Shown here piece after piece: positions 9,612-16,511 of a stretch of 50,862 bases of DNA. Within the stretch, counting starts at the first letter, position 1. Each line of letters starts with the position of its first letter. The notes below the pieces were generated by a model, which ran no database searches, was not told where the DNA came from, and worked only from the letters and a program-made list of their open reading frames with translations. This stretch comes from an uncultured bacterium (lineage in GTDB: Bacteria > Actinomycetota > Coriobacteriia > Coriobacteriales > Coriobacteriaceae). The translations under genes and the position numbers were made by a program. The stretch spans positions 1 to 50,862 of the forward strand of contig CATWBO010000014.1 in assembly GCA_958349055.1 (NCBI GenBank). Reading direction: 5' to 3'.

Positions 9612-10988
9612 CTACTCCTCCACGGCCTGCGTGCCGGCGGCACGGGCCAAATCATCGATCGCCAGGGTATCGGCGCTCAGGGCGCGATGGCGTCCATCGA
9701 GCGCGGGCTCGCCCGCCCGCTCCACGGCAAGCGACTCGCCGGTGCGCATACGCCAAGCAGCGCGGCGACCCCAGACTAGGGATTCGAGCAGGCTGTTGGA
9801 AGCCAGGCGATTCTTGCCGTGCACGCCGTTGCAGGCCGTCTCACCGGCTGCGTAGAGCTCGGGCATCGAGGTGCGGCCGTCCTTGTCGACCCACACGCCG
9901 CCCATAAAGTAGTGCTGCGTAGGCGTAACGGGGATGGGCTCGTCCAAGATGTCGCGGCCGTCCTCCAGGCAGCGTGCGCGAATGTTGGCAAAGTGCCCGG
10001 TCACTACATCGCGCTCGACGGGGGCAAAGCTCAGCCACTCGTGCTCGGTACCGTCCTGCTTCATCTGCTCGCGGATGGCGGCGGCGACCACATCGCGCGG
10101 CTGCAACTCGTCGGTAAAGCGCTCACCGGCGGCGTTGAGCAAAATCGCGCCCTCGCCGCGGCAGCTCTCGCTGATCAGGAAGGTGCGGCCTGGCTGCGGC
10201 GAGAACAGTCCCGTGGGGTGGATCTGCACGTAGTCCAGGTGCTCCATCTTAATGCCATGCTCCTGAGCGATGTAGCAGGCATCGCCCGTGAGCTGCGGAT
10301 AGTTGGTCGAGTGGTCGTATACGCCGCCGATGCCGCCCGTTGCCCACAGCGTGTGGCGGGCATGGATCTTAAACGGCTCGCCGGCATGCGCGCCCTCGGC
10401 GGCATTTGCCAGCTCGTCGGCGGGACGAACCGAGTTGTCCTCGTCCACGGGAACGGCGACGACACCGGCACACACCGTGGCGCCGTCACGCTCGCCCGTC
10501 AGGATGTCGGTCATGGCCACGTGCTCCAAAATCTGCACGTTATCCAGCTTGCGAACGGCCTGGAGCAGCTTGGTCGTAATCTCCTTGCCCGTAATGTCGG
10601 CATGGAAGGCAATACGGGGGCGGCTGTGCGCGCCCTCGCGGGTAAAGTCGAGGCTGCCGTCGGCCTTGCGCTCAAAGTCCACGCCCATCGCCAGCAGGTC
10701 GTTGATGACCGAGCGGCTCGAGCGGATCATGATGTCGACGCTCTCGCGGCGGTTCTCGTAGTGGCCGGCGTGCATGGTGTCCTCAAAGAAGGCATCGTAG
10801 TCCGAGCCCTCGGGCAGCACGCAAATGCCGCCCTGCGCGAGCATCGAATCGCACTCGTCGACAGCGCCCTTGGAGAGCATGATCACGCGCATGCTCGTCG
10901 GCAGGTTGAGAGCCGCATACAGGCCCGCTACGCCGCAGCCGGCAATAACGACGTCGCACTCCATATCGGGGTATTGCTTGGTTTCCAC
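9612..10988 (-). CDS. nadB: L-aspartate oxidase (NadB), short form
   Basis: A flavoprotein of 458 residues that oxidises L-aspartate to iminoaspartate for NadA. The FAD-binding Rossmann motif is CDVVIAGCGVAGLYAALN, the active-site region is HPTGLFSP with SESCRGEGAILLN, and GVHGKNRLASNSLLE closes the FAD domain. The protein ends about 60 residues later, shorter than the roughly 530 residues of many NadB proteins, so most of the C-terminal helical domain is missing. The start is taken as GTG at 10988 because GGGAGAGG precedes it by about 6 bases; ATG at 11015 is the alternative. It lies 55 bases after nadA and 3 bases before nadC. Confidence 0.92.
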   Translation of the reverse strand: METKQYPDMECDVVIAGCGVAGLYAALNLPTSMRVIMLSKGAVDECDSMLAQGGICVLPEGSDYDAFFEDTMHAGHYENRRESVDIMIRSSRSVINDLLAMGVDFERKADGSLDFTREGAHSRPRIAFHADITGKEITTKLLQAVRKLDNVQILEHVAMTDILTGERDGATVCAGVVAVPVDEDNSVRPADELANAAEGAHAGEPFKIHARHTLWATGGIGGVYDHSTNYPQLTGDACYIAQEHGIKMEHLDYVQIHPTGLFSPQPGRTFLISESCRGEGAILLNAAGERFTDELQPRDVVAAAIREQMKQDGTEHEWLSFAPVERDVVTGHFANIRARCLEDGRDILDEPIPVTPTQHYFMGGVWVDKDGRTSMPELYAAGETACNGVHGKNRLASNSLLESLVWGRRAAWRMRTGESLAVERAGEPALDGRHRALSADTLAIDDLARAAGTQAVEE

Positions 10989-11043
10989 AGGAATCCTCTC
11001 CCTTGAATGTGACATAAGGGACCGTCCCTCATGCCGCATTGTT

Positions 11044-12069
11044 CTAGCGCGCTGCGTACTCGAGCATGCGGTCGAGCGTGAGCTTGGCCTGATCGGCGGC
11101 CTCGTCCGACACGCCAATCTGCACCTCGCCCTCGCCCGTCTCCAGGCAGCGCACGAGCTTTTCGAGCGTGATGAGATCCATGTTGACGCAGGTGGGCTGC
11201 ACCGCGGGGAAGTAGAACTTCTTGCCGGTGCCCTGGCAGCGGCGCTCGAGCTCGTAGAGCACGCCACGGACCGTCACGATAATGAACTCGCTCGCGTCCG
11301 ACTCCTCGGCGTACTTGATGATGCCGGCGGTGGAGCCGATGTAGTCGGCCTCGGCAAGAACGTCGGCCTTGCACTCGGGATGCGCCAGCACGAGCGCGTC
11401 GGGGTGGGCCTCCGTCGCATCGACGATCTGCTCGACGGTGATGATGTGATGACGCGGGCAGTAGCCATTGTTGAGAATGACGTGCTTTTGCGGCACCTGC
11501 TCGGCTACGAAGCGACCCAGGTTTTGATCGGGGATGAACAGGACGTGCTGCTGCGGCAGCTCGGACACGATCTTGACGGCGTTGGAACTGGTGACGCACA
11601 CGTCGCTCCAGCTCTTGATCTCGACCGTGGAGTTGACGTAGCAGACCACGGCAAGGTCATCGCCGTACTCGGCGCGCGCCGCATCGACTGTCTCGCGCTT
11701 GACCATATGAGCCATGGGGCAGTCCGCGCCCGGCTCGGGCAGCAGCACCGTCTTGGTGGGATTGAGCAGCTTGGCGCTCTCGCCCATAAACTCCACGCCG
11801 CACAGCACGATGGTCTGCTGCGGCAGGCTCTTGGCAAGCTTTGCCAGATAGAAGCTGTCACCGACGTAATCGGCCACAGCCTGGACCTCGGGCGCCACGT
11901 AATAGTGTGCCAGGATCACCGCGTCACGTTGGGTTTTAAGTTGCTGAATGGCCTCGACGAGCTCTGCGGGCACCAATGCCGCGCGCTCCGTTGCCGTCGT
12001 TGCCGATGCCAGGCCGGCCGCAATGTCGCGTGCAAGCTCCGATGCATCCATGTTCGCGCTCTGTGCCAT
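11044..12069 (-). CDS. nadA: Quinolinate synthase (NadA)
   Basis: A 341-residue [4Fe-4S] enzyme that condenses iminoaspartate with dihydroxyacetone phosphate to quinolinate. Family motifs seen are ILAHYYVAPEVQ, VLCGVEFMGESAKLLNP, GADCPMAHM, AHPECKADV and PTCVNMDLITL. The cluster ligands are expected among the cysteines in CGVEF, PECKAD and PTCVNM. It is the first gene of the NAD operon, with a recognisable promoter and palindromic operator 35-85 bases upstream. The ATG at 12069 has GAGGGGCC before it; the codon just upstream is TTG and is not needed as a start. Confidence 0.96.
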   Translation of the reverse strand: MAQSANMDASELARDIAAGLASATTATERAALVPAELVEAIQQLKTQRDAVILAHYYVAPEVQAVADYVGDSFYLAKLAKSLPQQTIVLCGVEFMGESAKLLNPTKTVLLPEPGADCPMAHMVKRETVDAARAEYGDDLAVVCYVNSTVEIKSWSDVCVTSSNAVKIVSELPQQHVLFIPDQNLGRFVAEQVPQKHVILNNGYCPRHHIITVEQIVDATEAHPDALVLAHPECKADVLAEADYIGSTAGIIKYAEESDASEFIIVTVRGVLYELERRCQGTGKKFYFPAVQPTCVNMDLITLEKLVRCLETGEGEVQIGVSDEAADQAKLTLDRMLEYAAR

Positions 12070-12104
12070 CAAGGCCCCTCTCTTTTGGCGAATCTTGGGG
12101 CTTT

Positions 12105-12133
12105 AGTATGACACCTAGGTTTACAGCTGACAA
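12105..12133 (-). promoter_or_regulatory. nadA operon promoter
   Basis: On the minus strand, TTGTCA (12128-12133) is followed after exactly 17 bases by CATACT (12105-12110). Both match housekeeping hexamers well. The -35 box falls in the centre of the large palindrome at 12111-12154, as expected for a repressible promoter. Confidence 0.7.
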
Positions 12134-12154
12134 GACAGCTGTAAACCTAGGTGT
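12111..12154. promoter_or_regulatory. Probable NiaR operator (19-bp-arm palindrome)
   Basis: The arms at 12111-12129 and 12136-12154 are perfectly complementary over 19 bp with a 6-base centre (ACAAGA). The central part, ACAGCTGTCTTGTCAGCTGT on the minus strand, resembles the ACA-TGTCTTGACA-TGT style of NiaR site as I recall it. The palindrome covers the -35 box and spacer of the nadA promoter. The regulator is inferred from niaR being in the same operon. Confidence 0.72.
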
Positions 12155-12359
12155 AAAGTTGAAATAAAGATTCGATCATGCGGCAGGTCCATTTTCGAAC
12201 TGGCAAGCTGAGGATAGCCGAGCTCTCGATAGCGCAGGAGGCATCTTTCGCCACCGCAATACCGCTCGGCGCGAGTTGCGCACCATGAGGCACGAACGGG
12301 CGCTCCCCCGCGAGCGGCACGCGCCCAATGTGGCAAAATCGAATTACTAAGGGGGCCGA

Positions 12360-13082
12360 ATGCTCAAGATTATTGCCTGCGACGACGACGTCGCTTTTCT
12401 AGATAGACTGCACCGGATGATCGACCGTTGGTCGACTGAGACGGGCACGGCGGTCGATGTTGCGCTCGTCACGCGCGGCGAGGACCTGCTGGCTCGCCAT
12501 GCCGCATCGCGCGCCGACATCATCCTGCTCGACATGATCATGCCGCTCGTCAACGGCATGGACACCGCGCGCGAATTGCGCCAGGCCGATACCGCCGTGC
12601 GTCTGGTGTTTCTCACCTCGTCGCCCGAGTTTGCACTGGAGTCCTACGAGGTCCGCGCCTTCGACTATCTGCTCAAGCCCGTGACTTACGAGCGCCTGAC
12701 GCAGTTACTCGACGAGCTTTCGAGCATGCGCCCGGCGGCAACCGACGAGCTCGTGATCAAAACGTCCTTTGGCTACCACGCCCTGCGCCTGTCCGACATC
12801 GAATATGCCGAGGCGCGCAACAAGCACGTGGTCTTCCACCTGCGCGACGGACGCGATATCGAGGCACTCGAGTCGTTCCGCAGCGTCGAGGACCGTTTGG
12901 CGCAAAATGCCACCTTCTTTAAATGCCACCGTAGCTACCAGGTCAACTTGCGCAACATCGACCACTTCGATCGCACGGACATCGTCATGCGCTCCGGCGC
13001 GTGCATTCCGCTGTCGCGCAGCAGCAAGCAGGGGTTCCAAGACGCCTACTTTGCGGTGCGCTTCGAGGGCGGGAGGCGCTGA
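12360..13082 (+). CDS. LytTR-family response regulator
   Basis: A 240-residue AgrA/LytR-type response regulator. The receiver domain (about 1-120) has the acidic pocket CDDD at residues 7-10, the phospho-acceptor Asp58 in ILLDMIMP, and a Lys in LLKPVTY. The C-terminal LytTR DNA-binding domain (about 135-235) contains YAEARNKHVVFHL and FFKCHRSYQVNL. A purine-rich stretch (AAGGGGG) precedes the ATG. Its stop codon overlaps the kinase start (ATGA), so the two are made together. The targets are unknown. Nothing else is evident in 12155-12359 between the nad operator and this gene. Confidence 0.9.
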   Translation: MLKIIACDDDVAFLDRLHRMIDRWSTETGTAVDVALVTRGEDLLARHAASRADIILLDMIMPLVNGMDTARELRQADTAVRLVFLTSSPEFALESYEVRAFDYLLKPVTYERLTQLLDELSSMRPAATDELVIKTSFGYHALRLSDIEYAEARNKHVVFHLRDGRDIEALESFRSVEDRLAQNATFFKCHRSYQVNLRNIDHFDRTDIVMRSGACIPLSRSSKQGFQDAYFAVRFEGGRR

Positions 13083-14359
13083 TGATCTCCTCGGTCGAAA
13101 TGGTCCTTTGGGCAATCCACCACGCCACAACGCTACTATTTGGCGTCTTTGCCTCGGCGGCGCTGTGCGGTATCGAAATCAATCGACGCCATGCACTCGA
13201 GTTGGTGGGGGTCGGAGCCGCAACCGGCGCTGCCTTTTCGATCGCCAATGTCGTTGGCGGAGAGCTTTTTGCCCGTCAGGTCTATCCGCTCGTCGTGCAC
13301 CTGCCGCTTACCGTCTACCTGTGTGCGCGCTACCGCCTGAGCCCGCTGCTCGCGGCATTGGGCGTCACCAGCGCCTATCTGAGCTGTCAGTTCAGCAACT
13401 GGATGGGCATCGCCGCCTTTGCCGCAACCGATTCTCAGATCGCGTACTATCTGGCACGCATCGCTACCACGCTCGCCGTCTTTGCCGTCCTGCTGCATTG
13501 GGCCGGCGACATTGGACCCCGCCTGGCGATTAAAAGCCCCACCGAGCTGGGCATCCTTTTAATCCTGCCGCTCGTCTATTACATCTTTGACTACGCCACC
13601 AACGTCTACACCACGCTGTTCCACTCGGGCTCGGTGGTGACAGTTGAGTTTTTGGCATTTGCGCTCTGTGCCTTCTATCTTATGTTTCTTGCCGTCTACC
13701 TGCGCGAATACGAAGAAAAGGAAACCGCCGAGCGAGAGCGTTGGATGCTCGAAACCCGCGACAGCGCCGCCATCAAAGAGCTCGAGGCTTGGCGTCAATC
13801 TGGGCGCGAGTTGTCGATTCTTCGCCACGATATGCGCCACTTCCTACGCGGCCTGGCAACTTTAATTGAGGAGGGCCACACCGACGAGGCGCTCAAACGC
13901 ATCGATGAGCTCTGCGAAGCCGGCGACCGAACCGCCGTACGCCGCTTCTGTGCCAACGAGACCGTAAACATCGCGCTTTCGTCATTTAACTCGGATATCA
14001 ATAGAAACGGCATTACCGCCAACCTGCGCGCCGCCATACCCGAAACCATCCACGTAGGTGACGCCGACCTGTTTAGCGTGCTCTCAAATGCCTTGGAAAA
14101 CGCTATCACCGCCGCAAGCGCCGCACCCCAAGGAAAGCGATTCGTCGACCTTGACCTGCGACTTGAGGACGGCCAGCTGTTGCTGTTAGTCTCCAACACG
14201 TTTGGCCGCGCGCCGCGCATGGTCGACGGCATGCCCGTGACCGAGCATGCGGGCCACGGCTTTGGCACCAAGAGTATCAAACTTGCCGTCGAACGCATGA
14301 ACGGTAACTGCCAGTTCCGCATTAACGGCGATCGGTTTGAGCTGCGCGCTGTGATGTAA
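13082..14359 (+). CDS. GHKL sensor histidine kinase, AgrC-like
   Basis: A 425-residue membrane kinase. Roughly six hydrophobic segments occupy residues 5-205. A short coiled linker follows, then the phospho-acceptor His249 in SILRHDMRH, and a GHKL ATPase domain with the N box (LSNALENAI) and a G box (GHGFGTKS). The architecture is that of peptide-sensing AgrC/ComD kinases paired with LytTR regulators, as here. No agrD-like peptide gene or agrB-like processing gene is seen next to it, so the ligand is unknown. The ATG at 13082 overlaps the regulator stop codon; it was preferred over an upstream in-frame ATG at 13001 that lies inside the regulator gene. Confidence 0.88.
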   Translation: MISSVEMVLWAIHHATTLLFGVFASAALCGIEINRRHALELVGVGAATGAAFSIANVVGGELFARQVYPLVVHLPLTVYLCARYRLSPLLAALGVTSAYLSCQFSNWMGIAAFAATDSQIAYYLARIATTLAVFAVLLHWAGDIGPRLAIKSPTELGILLILPLVYYIFDYATNVYTTLFHSGSVVTVEFLAFALCAFYLMFLAVYLREYEEKETAERERWMLETRDSAAIKELEAWRQSGRELSILRHDMRHFLRGLATLIEEGHTDEALKRIDELCEAGDRTAVRRFCANETVNIALSSFNSDINRNGITANLRAAIPETIHVGDADLFSVLSNALENAITAASAAPQGKRFVDLDLRLEDGQLLLLVSNTFGRAPRMVDGMPVTEHAGHGFGTKSIKLAVERMNGNCQFRINGDRFELRAVM

Positions 14360-14377
14360 GGGCTGCCGCCAGCCTCG

Positions 14378-14953
14378 CTACAGCGGCGCGGCCGCCGGGG
14401 TCAGCTGCTTGATGTAGGCCCACATGCGCTGCTTGGCCGCCTTGTCGGTCAGCGCCGCCTCAAAGCCGTCGAGCGCGAGCACGCGGCGGCCCTGCACATG
14501 GGCGACCAGGCCGGGCTTGAGCATGGCGGTGTCGAAGTCATCGATTGCCACGAGCATATCGGCGTAGGTCTCGCGCATGGCGTCAGCCGCGTTGTTGTCG
14601 AGCAGTAGCACCGCCTCGGGGTCCAAGGCCTCAAGCGCCTCGCGGAACAGTTCGCACGGCAGAGTCTCGCCCACCGCGACCGCTCCGTCGCCTGTGCCGG
14701 CGACGCTTGCCAGCACGCAAAAATCCTCGGGCGCGTAGCCGATGGCCCCAAGCGCCTTGCGCAACGCCGCACCATCCGGGCCGGCGGCAAGCTCGCCACC
14801 CGAACGCTCGGCCTCGTCCAAATCGCCTTTGACTAGAACGATCGGCGAGCACGCGTTGCCCACGATGCGCACGCCACGGACCGCAAGCGATGTGAGCTCC
14901 TGCTCGGCCGCCTGGGCGATGGCTTCTTTTTTCTGGCTTTGTGACGTGGACAT
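14378..14953 (-). CDS. Degenerate uracil-DNA-glycosylase-superfamily-like protein
   Basis: A 191-residue protein that is not confidently named. The stretch from IVLVKGDLDEAERSGG to GPDGAALRKALGAIGYAPED runs parallel to the family-4 UDG pattern (strand, GExPG loop, GxPFVGxAG, LL-x-L-x-x-x-G). LPCELFREALEALDPEAVLL with an AADAM segment resembles the later helix-strand-helix. The GExPG catalytic loop is replaced by KGDLDEAE, and the iron-sulfur cysteines are missing, so uracil excision is unlikely. The first 30 residues are polar and Q/E/A-rich. The ATG at 14953 was preferred over one at 14983 because GGAGAGCGC precedes it. It converges on the kinase gene, with only 18 bases between stop codons. 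Confidence 0.5.
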   Translation of the reverse strand: MSTSQSQKKEAIAQAAEQELTSLAVRGVRIVGNACSPIVLVKGDLDEAERSGGELAAGPDGAALRKALGAIGYAPEDFCVLASVAGTGDGAVAVGETLPCELFREALEALDPEAVLLLDNNAADAMRETYADMLVAIDDFDTAMLKPGLVAHVQGRRVLALDGFEAALTDKAAKQRMWAYIKQLTPAAAPL

Positions 14954-15089
14954 GCGCTCTCCAATCGTTTGCGTGCCCACCATTATATAAAAGAGCCGCC
15001 TGCGAGTGGTTGCTTTGCGGGCGGCTGGGTATAAGCACGGTCGTACTGAGTTTTACGCGGCTGAGCCGCGTCACATTATGGAGGTCACC

Positions 15090-15410
15090 ATGGCTGACAT
15101 TAAGCAGATTACCCCCGAGAACTTCGATTCCATCGTTAACGGCAGCCTGCCCGTGCTGGTCGATTTTTGGGCACCGTGGTGCGGGCCCTGCCGATCGCTC
15201 TCGCCCATCGTTGACGAGGTTGCCGATGAGCTGGCGGGCAAGCTTGCCGTTGCCAAATGCAACGTCGACGACAACCAAGAGCTGACCATGAAGCATGGCG
15301 TCATGAGCATCCCCACGCTGATTGTGTTTAAGAACGGCGAAGAGATTGACCGCTCGGTTGGCGCTCTGCCCAAGGCGAGGCTGCAGGCGCTGCTGGAGAA
15401 GCATCTGTAA
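15090..15410 (+). CDS. trxA: Thioredoxin
   Basis: A 106-residue thioredoxin, a cytoplasmic protein-disulfide reductant. The active site is WCGPC with Cys31 and Cys34. The cis-proline loop is seen in MSIPTLIVFKNGEEIDR. Length equals the family norm. The ATG at 15090 has GGAGG 6 bases upstream; the in-frame ATG at 15006 was rejected because the intervening residues are not thioredoxin-like. It is monocistronic, with an intrinsic terminator about 110 bases downstream. No thioredoxin reductase lies nearby. Confidence 0.97.
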   Translation: MADIKQITPENFDSIVNGSLPVLVDFWAPWCGPCRSLSPIVDEVADELAGKLAVAKCNVDDNQELTMKHGVMSIPTLIVFKNGEEIDRSVGALPKARLQALLEKHL

Positions 15411-15521
15411 TACGCTTGTTACTTACCCGCCGTCCATGAGCGGTTTTGCACCGCTCGCCGGACTGCCGGGTGCGGCGCGTGCGACCATGGATAGTATGGT
15501 AGTTACAAACAGCCCCCAGTG

Positions 15522-15558
15522 AACGGGTGCGAGTCGCACAGACTCGCACCCGTTTTCT
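15522..15558 (+). terminator. Intrinsic terminator after thioredoxin
   Basis: Arms AACGGGTGCGAGTC (15522-15535) and GACTCGCACCCGTT (15541-15554) pair perfectly around 5 bases and are followed by TTTCTTA. Confidence 0.85.
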
Positions 15559-15631
15559 TATGCAGCTGCGCACAGAGTGGGCGTAGTAAAATCTGAACCA
15601 CTGAACTGCCCCATACAAAAGGAGATTTCCC

Positions 15632-15880
15632 ATGCATGACGTTGGAATGAACATGAGCCAGCTTGCCATGAGCGTCAAGCAGATCGACGACACCATCGAG
15701 CTCGCTCACGAGTGGAGCCATCAGCTGCTGCATGCGACCGAGAATTTTGACATGGAGCGCATCGGCGCCAAGCTCGAGGCAGCCATGGCCGCGCTGCACG
15801 AGGCCCACGGCGCACTCGAGGACTACGAAGAGGCCATCGAGGCCGACCACAACTCCGTCGGCTCCGTGAAGCTGGTGTAA
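15632..15880 (+). CDS. Small helical protein upstream of nikR, function unknown
   Basis: An 82-residue acidic protein (MHDVGMNMSQLAMSV), predicted from its composition to be almost entirely helical, with many His, Glu and Ala residues. Five histidines lie in the first 61 residues (for example HEWSHQLLH), but no classical metal motif is present. AAGGAG lies 8 bases before the ATG. It ends one base before the GTG start of nikR, so the two are likely co-translated. That suggests a role in nickel or hydrogenase physiology, which is inference from position only. Confidence 0.75.
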   Translation: MHDVGMNMSQLAMSVKQIDDTIELAHEWSHQLLHATENFDMERIGAKLEAAMAALHEAHGALEDYEEAIEADHNSVGSVKLV

Positions 15881-15881
15881 C

Positions 15882-16394
15882 GTGGCCGAACACGAGCACG
15901 GCTGCGGGTACGAGCACGAGCATCCGCACGGGGCGGACGGTGACGCGGGCTGCCACTGTAGTGGTTCCGGCTCCGAGCTGGTCCGTTTTTCGGTTACCGC
16001 ACCGGACGACCTGCTGCGCCGTTTTGACGAACAGATCGCGCGCCGCGGCGACGTGGCCAACCGCTCCGAGGCCGTGCGCGACCTGATTCGCGCCTCGATC
16101 GCCAAGGAGCAGATGCGCACGCCCGATGAGCAGGTCATCGGTTCGCTCACCATGATCTATGACCACCATACCGGCGATCTGACGCGCCGTCTGGACGAGG
16201 TGCAGCACGACTATACCGACGAGATTGTCTCGACCATGCACGTGCACCTGGACCACCACAACTGTCTGGAGATTCTGGCGCTCAAGGGTCGCGGCGAACG
16301 CGTCTACGAGCTGGCAGACCGATTGCTGGGCCTGCGCGGCGTTAAGCACGGTGAACTCACCTGCGCCGCCACCGGGCAAAGCCTGGGACTGTAG
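15882..16394 (+). CDS. nikR: NikR nickel-responsive regulator with His-rich N-terminal tail
   Basis: A 170-residue regulator. After a metal-binding-like tail of about 30 residues (AEHEHGCGYEHEHPHG, then CHC), a ribbon-helix-helix domain follows (VRFSVTAPDDLLRRFDE and NRSEAVRDLIR). The C-terminal ACT-like domain has His109, His120, His122 and Cys128. Their spacing (11, 2, 6) equals that of the E. coli nickel ligands His76, His87, His89 and Cys95. Such regulators bind nickel and repress nickel transport genes. The start is GTG at 15882, 1 base after the preceding stop codon. hypF follows after a hairpin, linking nickel sensing to hydrogenase maturation. No nickel transporter is in the window. 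Confidence 0.92.
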   Translation: MAEHEHGCGYEHEHPHGADGDAGCHCSGSGSELVRFSVTAPDDLLRRFDEQIARRGDVANRSEAVRDLIRASIAKEQMRTPDEQVIGSLTMIYDHHTGDLTRRLDEVQHDYTDEIVSTMHVHLDHHNCLEILALKGRGERVYELADRLLGLRGVKHGELTCAATGQSLGL

Positions 16395-16417
16395 CGGGAT
16401 TTTCCGCAACGCACCTG

Positions 16418-16487
16418 CCAAAAAGGGACAGGTTTGTTTTGGCAAGTTTAACGTTTTACCTACCAAAATAAACCTGTCCCTTTTTGG
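16418..16487. repeat. Double CCAAAA-type repeat forming a 25-bp-arm hairpin
   Basis: The arms at 16418-16442 and 16463-16487 pair over 25 bp with one mismatch around an AT-rich 20-base loop. Each arm is one copy of a 25-base unit (CCAAAATAAACCTGTCCCTT then TTTGG) that also occurs singly at 29524 and 33277. It could terminate the nikR transcript, but hypF begins only 25 bases later, so a hypF promoter would have to lie inside it. Confidence 0.75.
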
Positions 16488-16511
16488 TCAGTTTTGATGA
16501 GGGAGAGTCGC

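Noticed and set aside
15411..15521. Possible tRNA between thioredoxin and its terminator
   Set aside because: A small hairpin is present, but no cloverleaf, T-loop or CCA-adjacent acceptor stem could be built.
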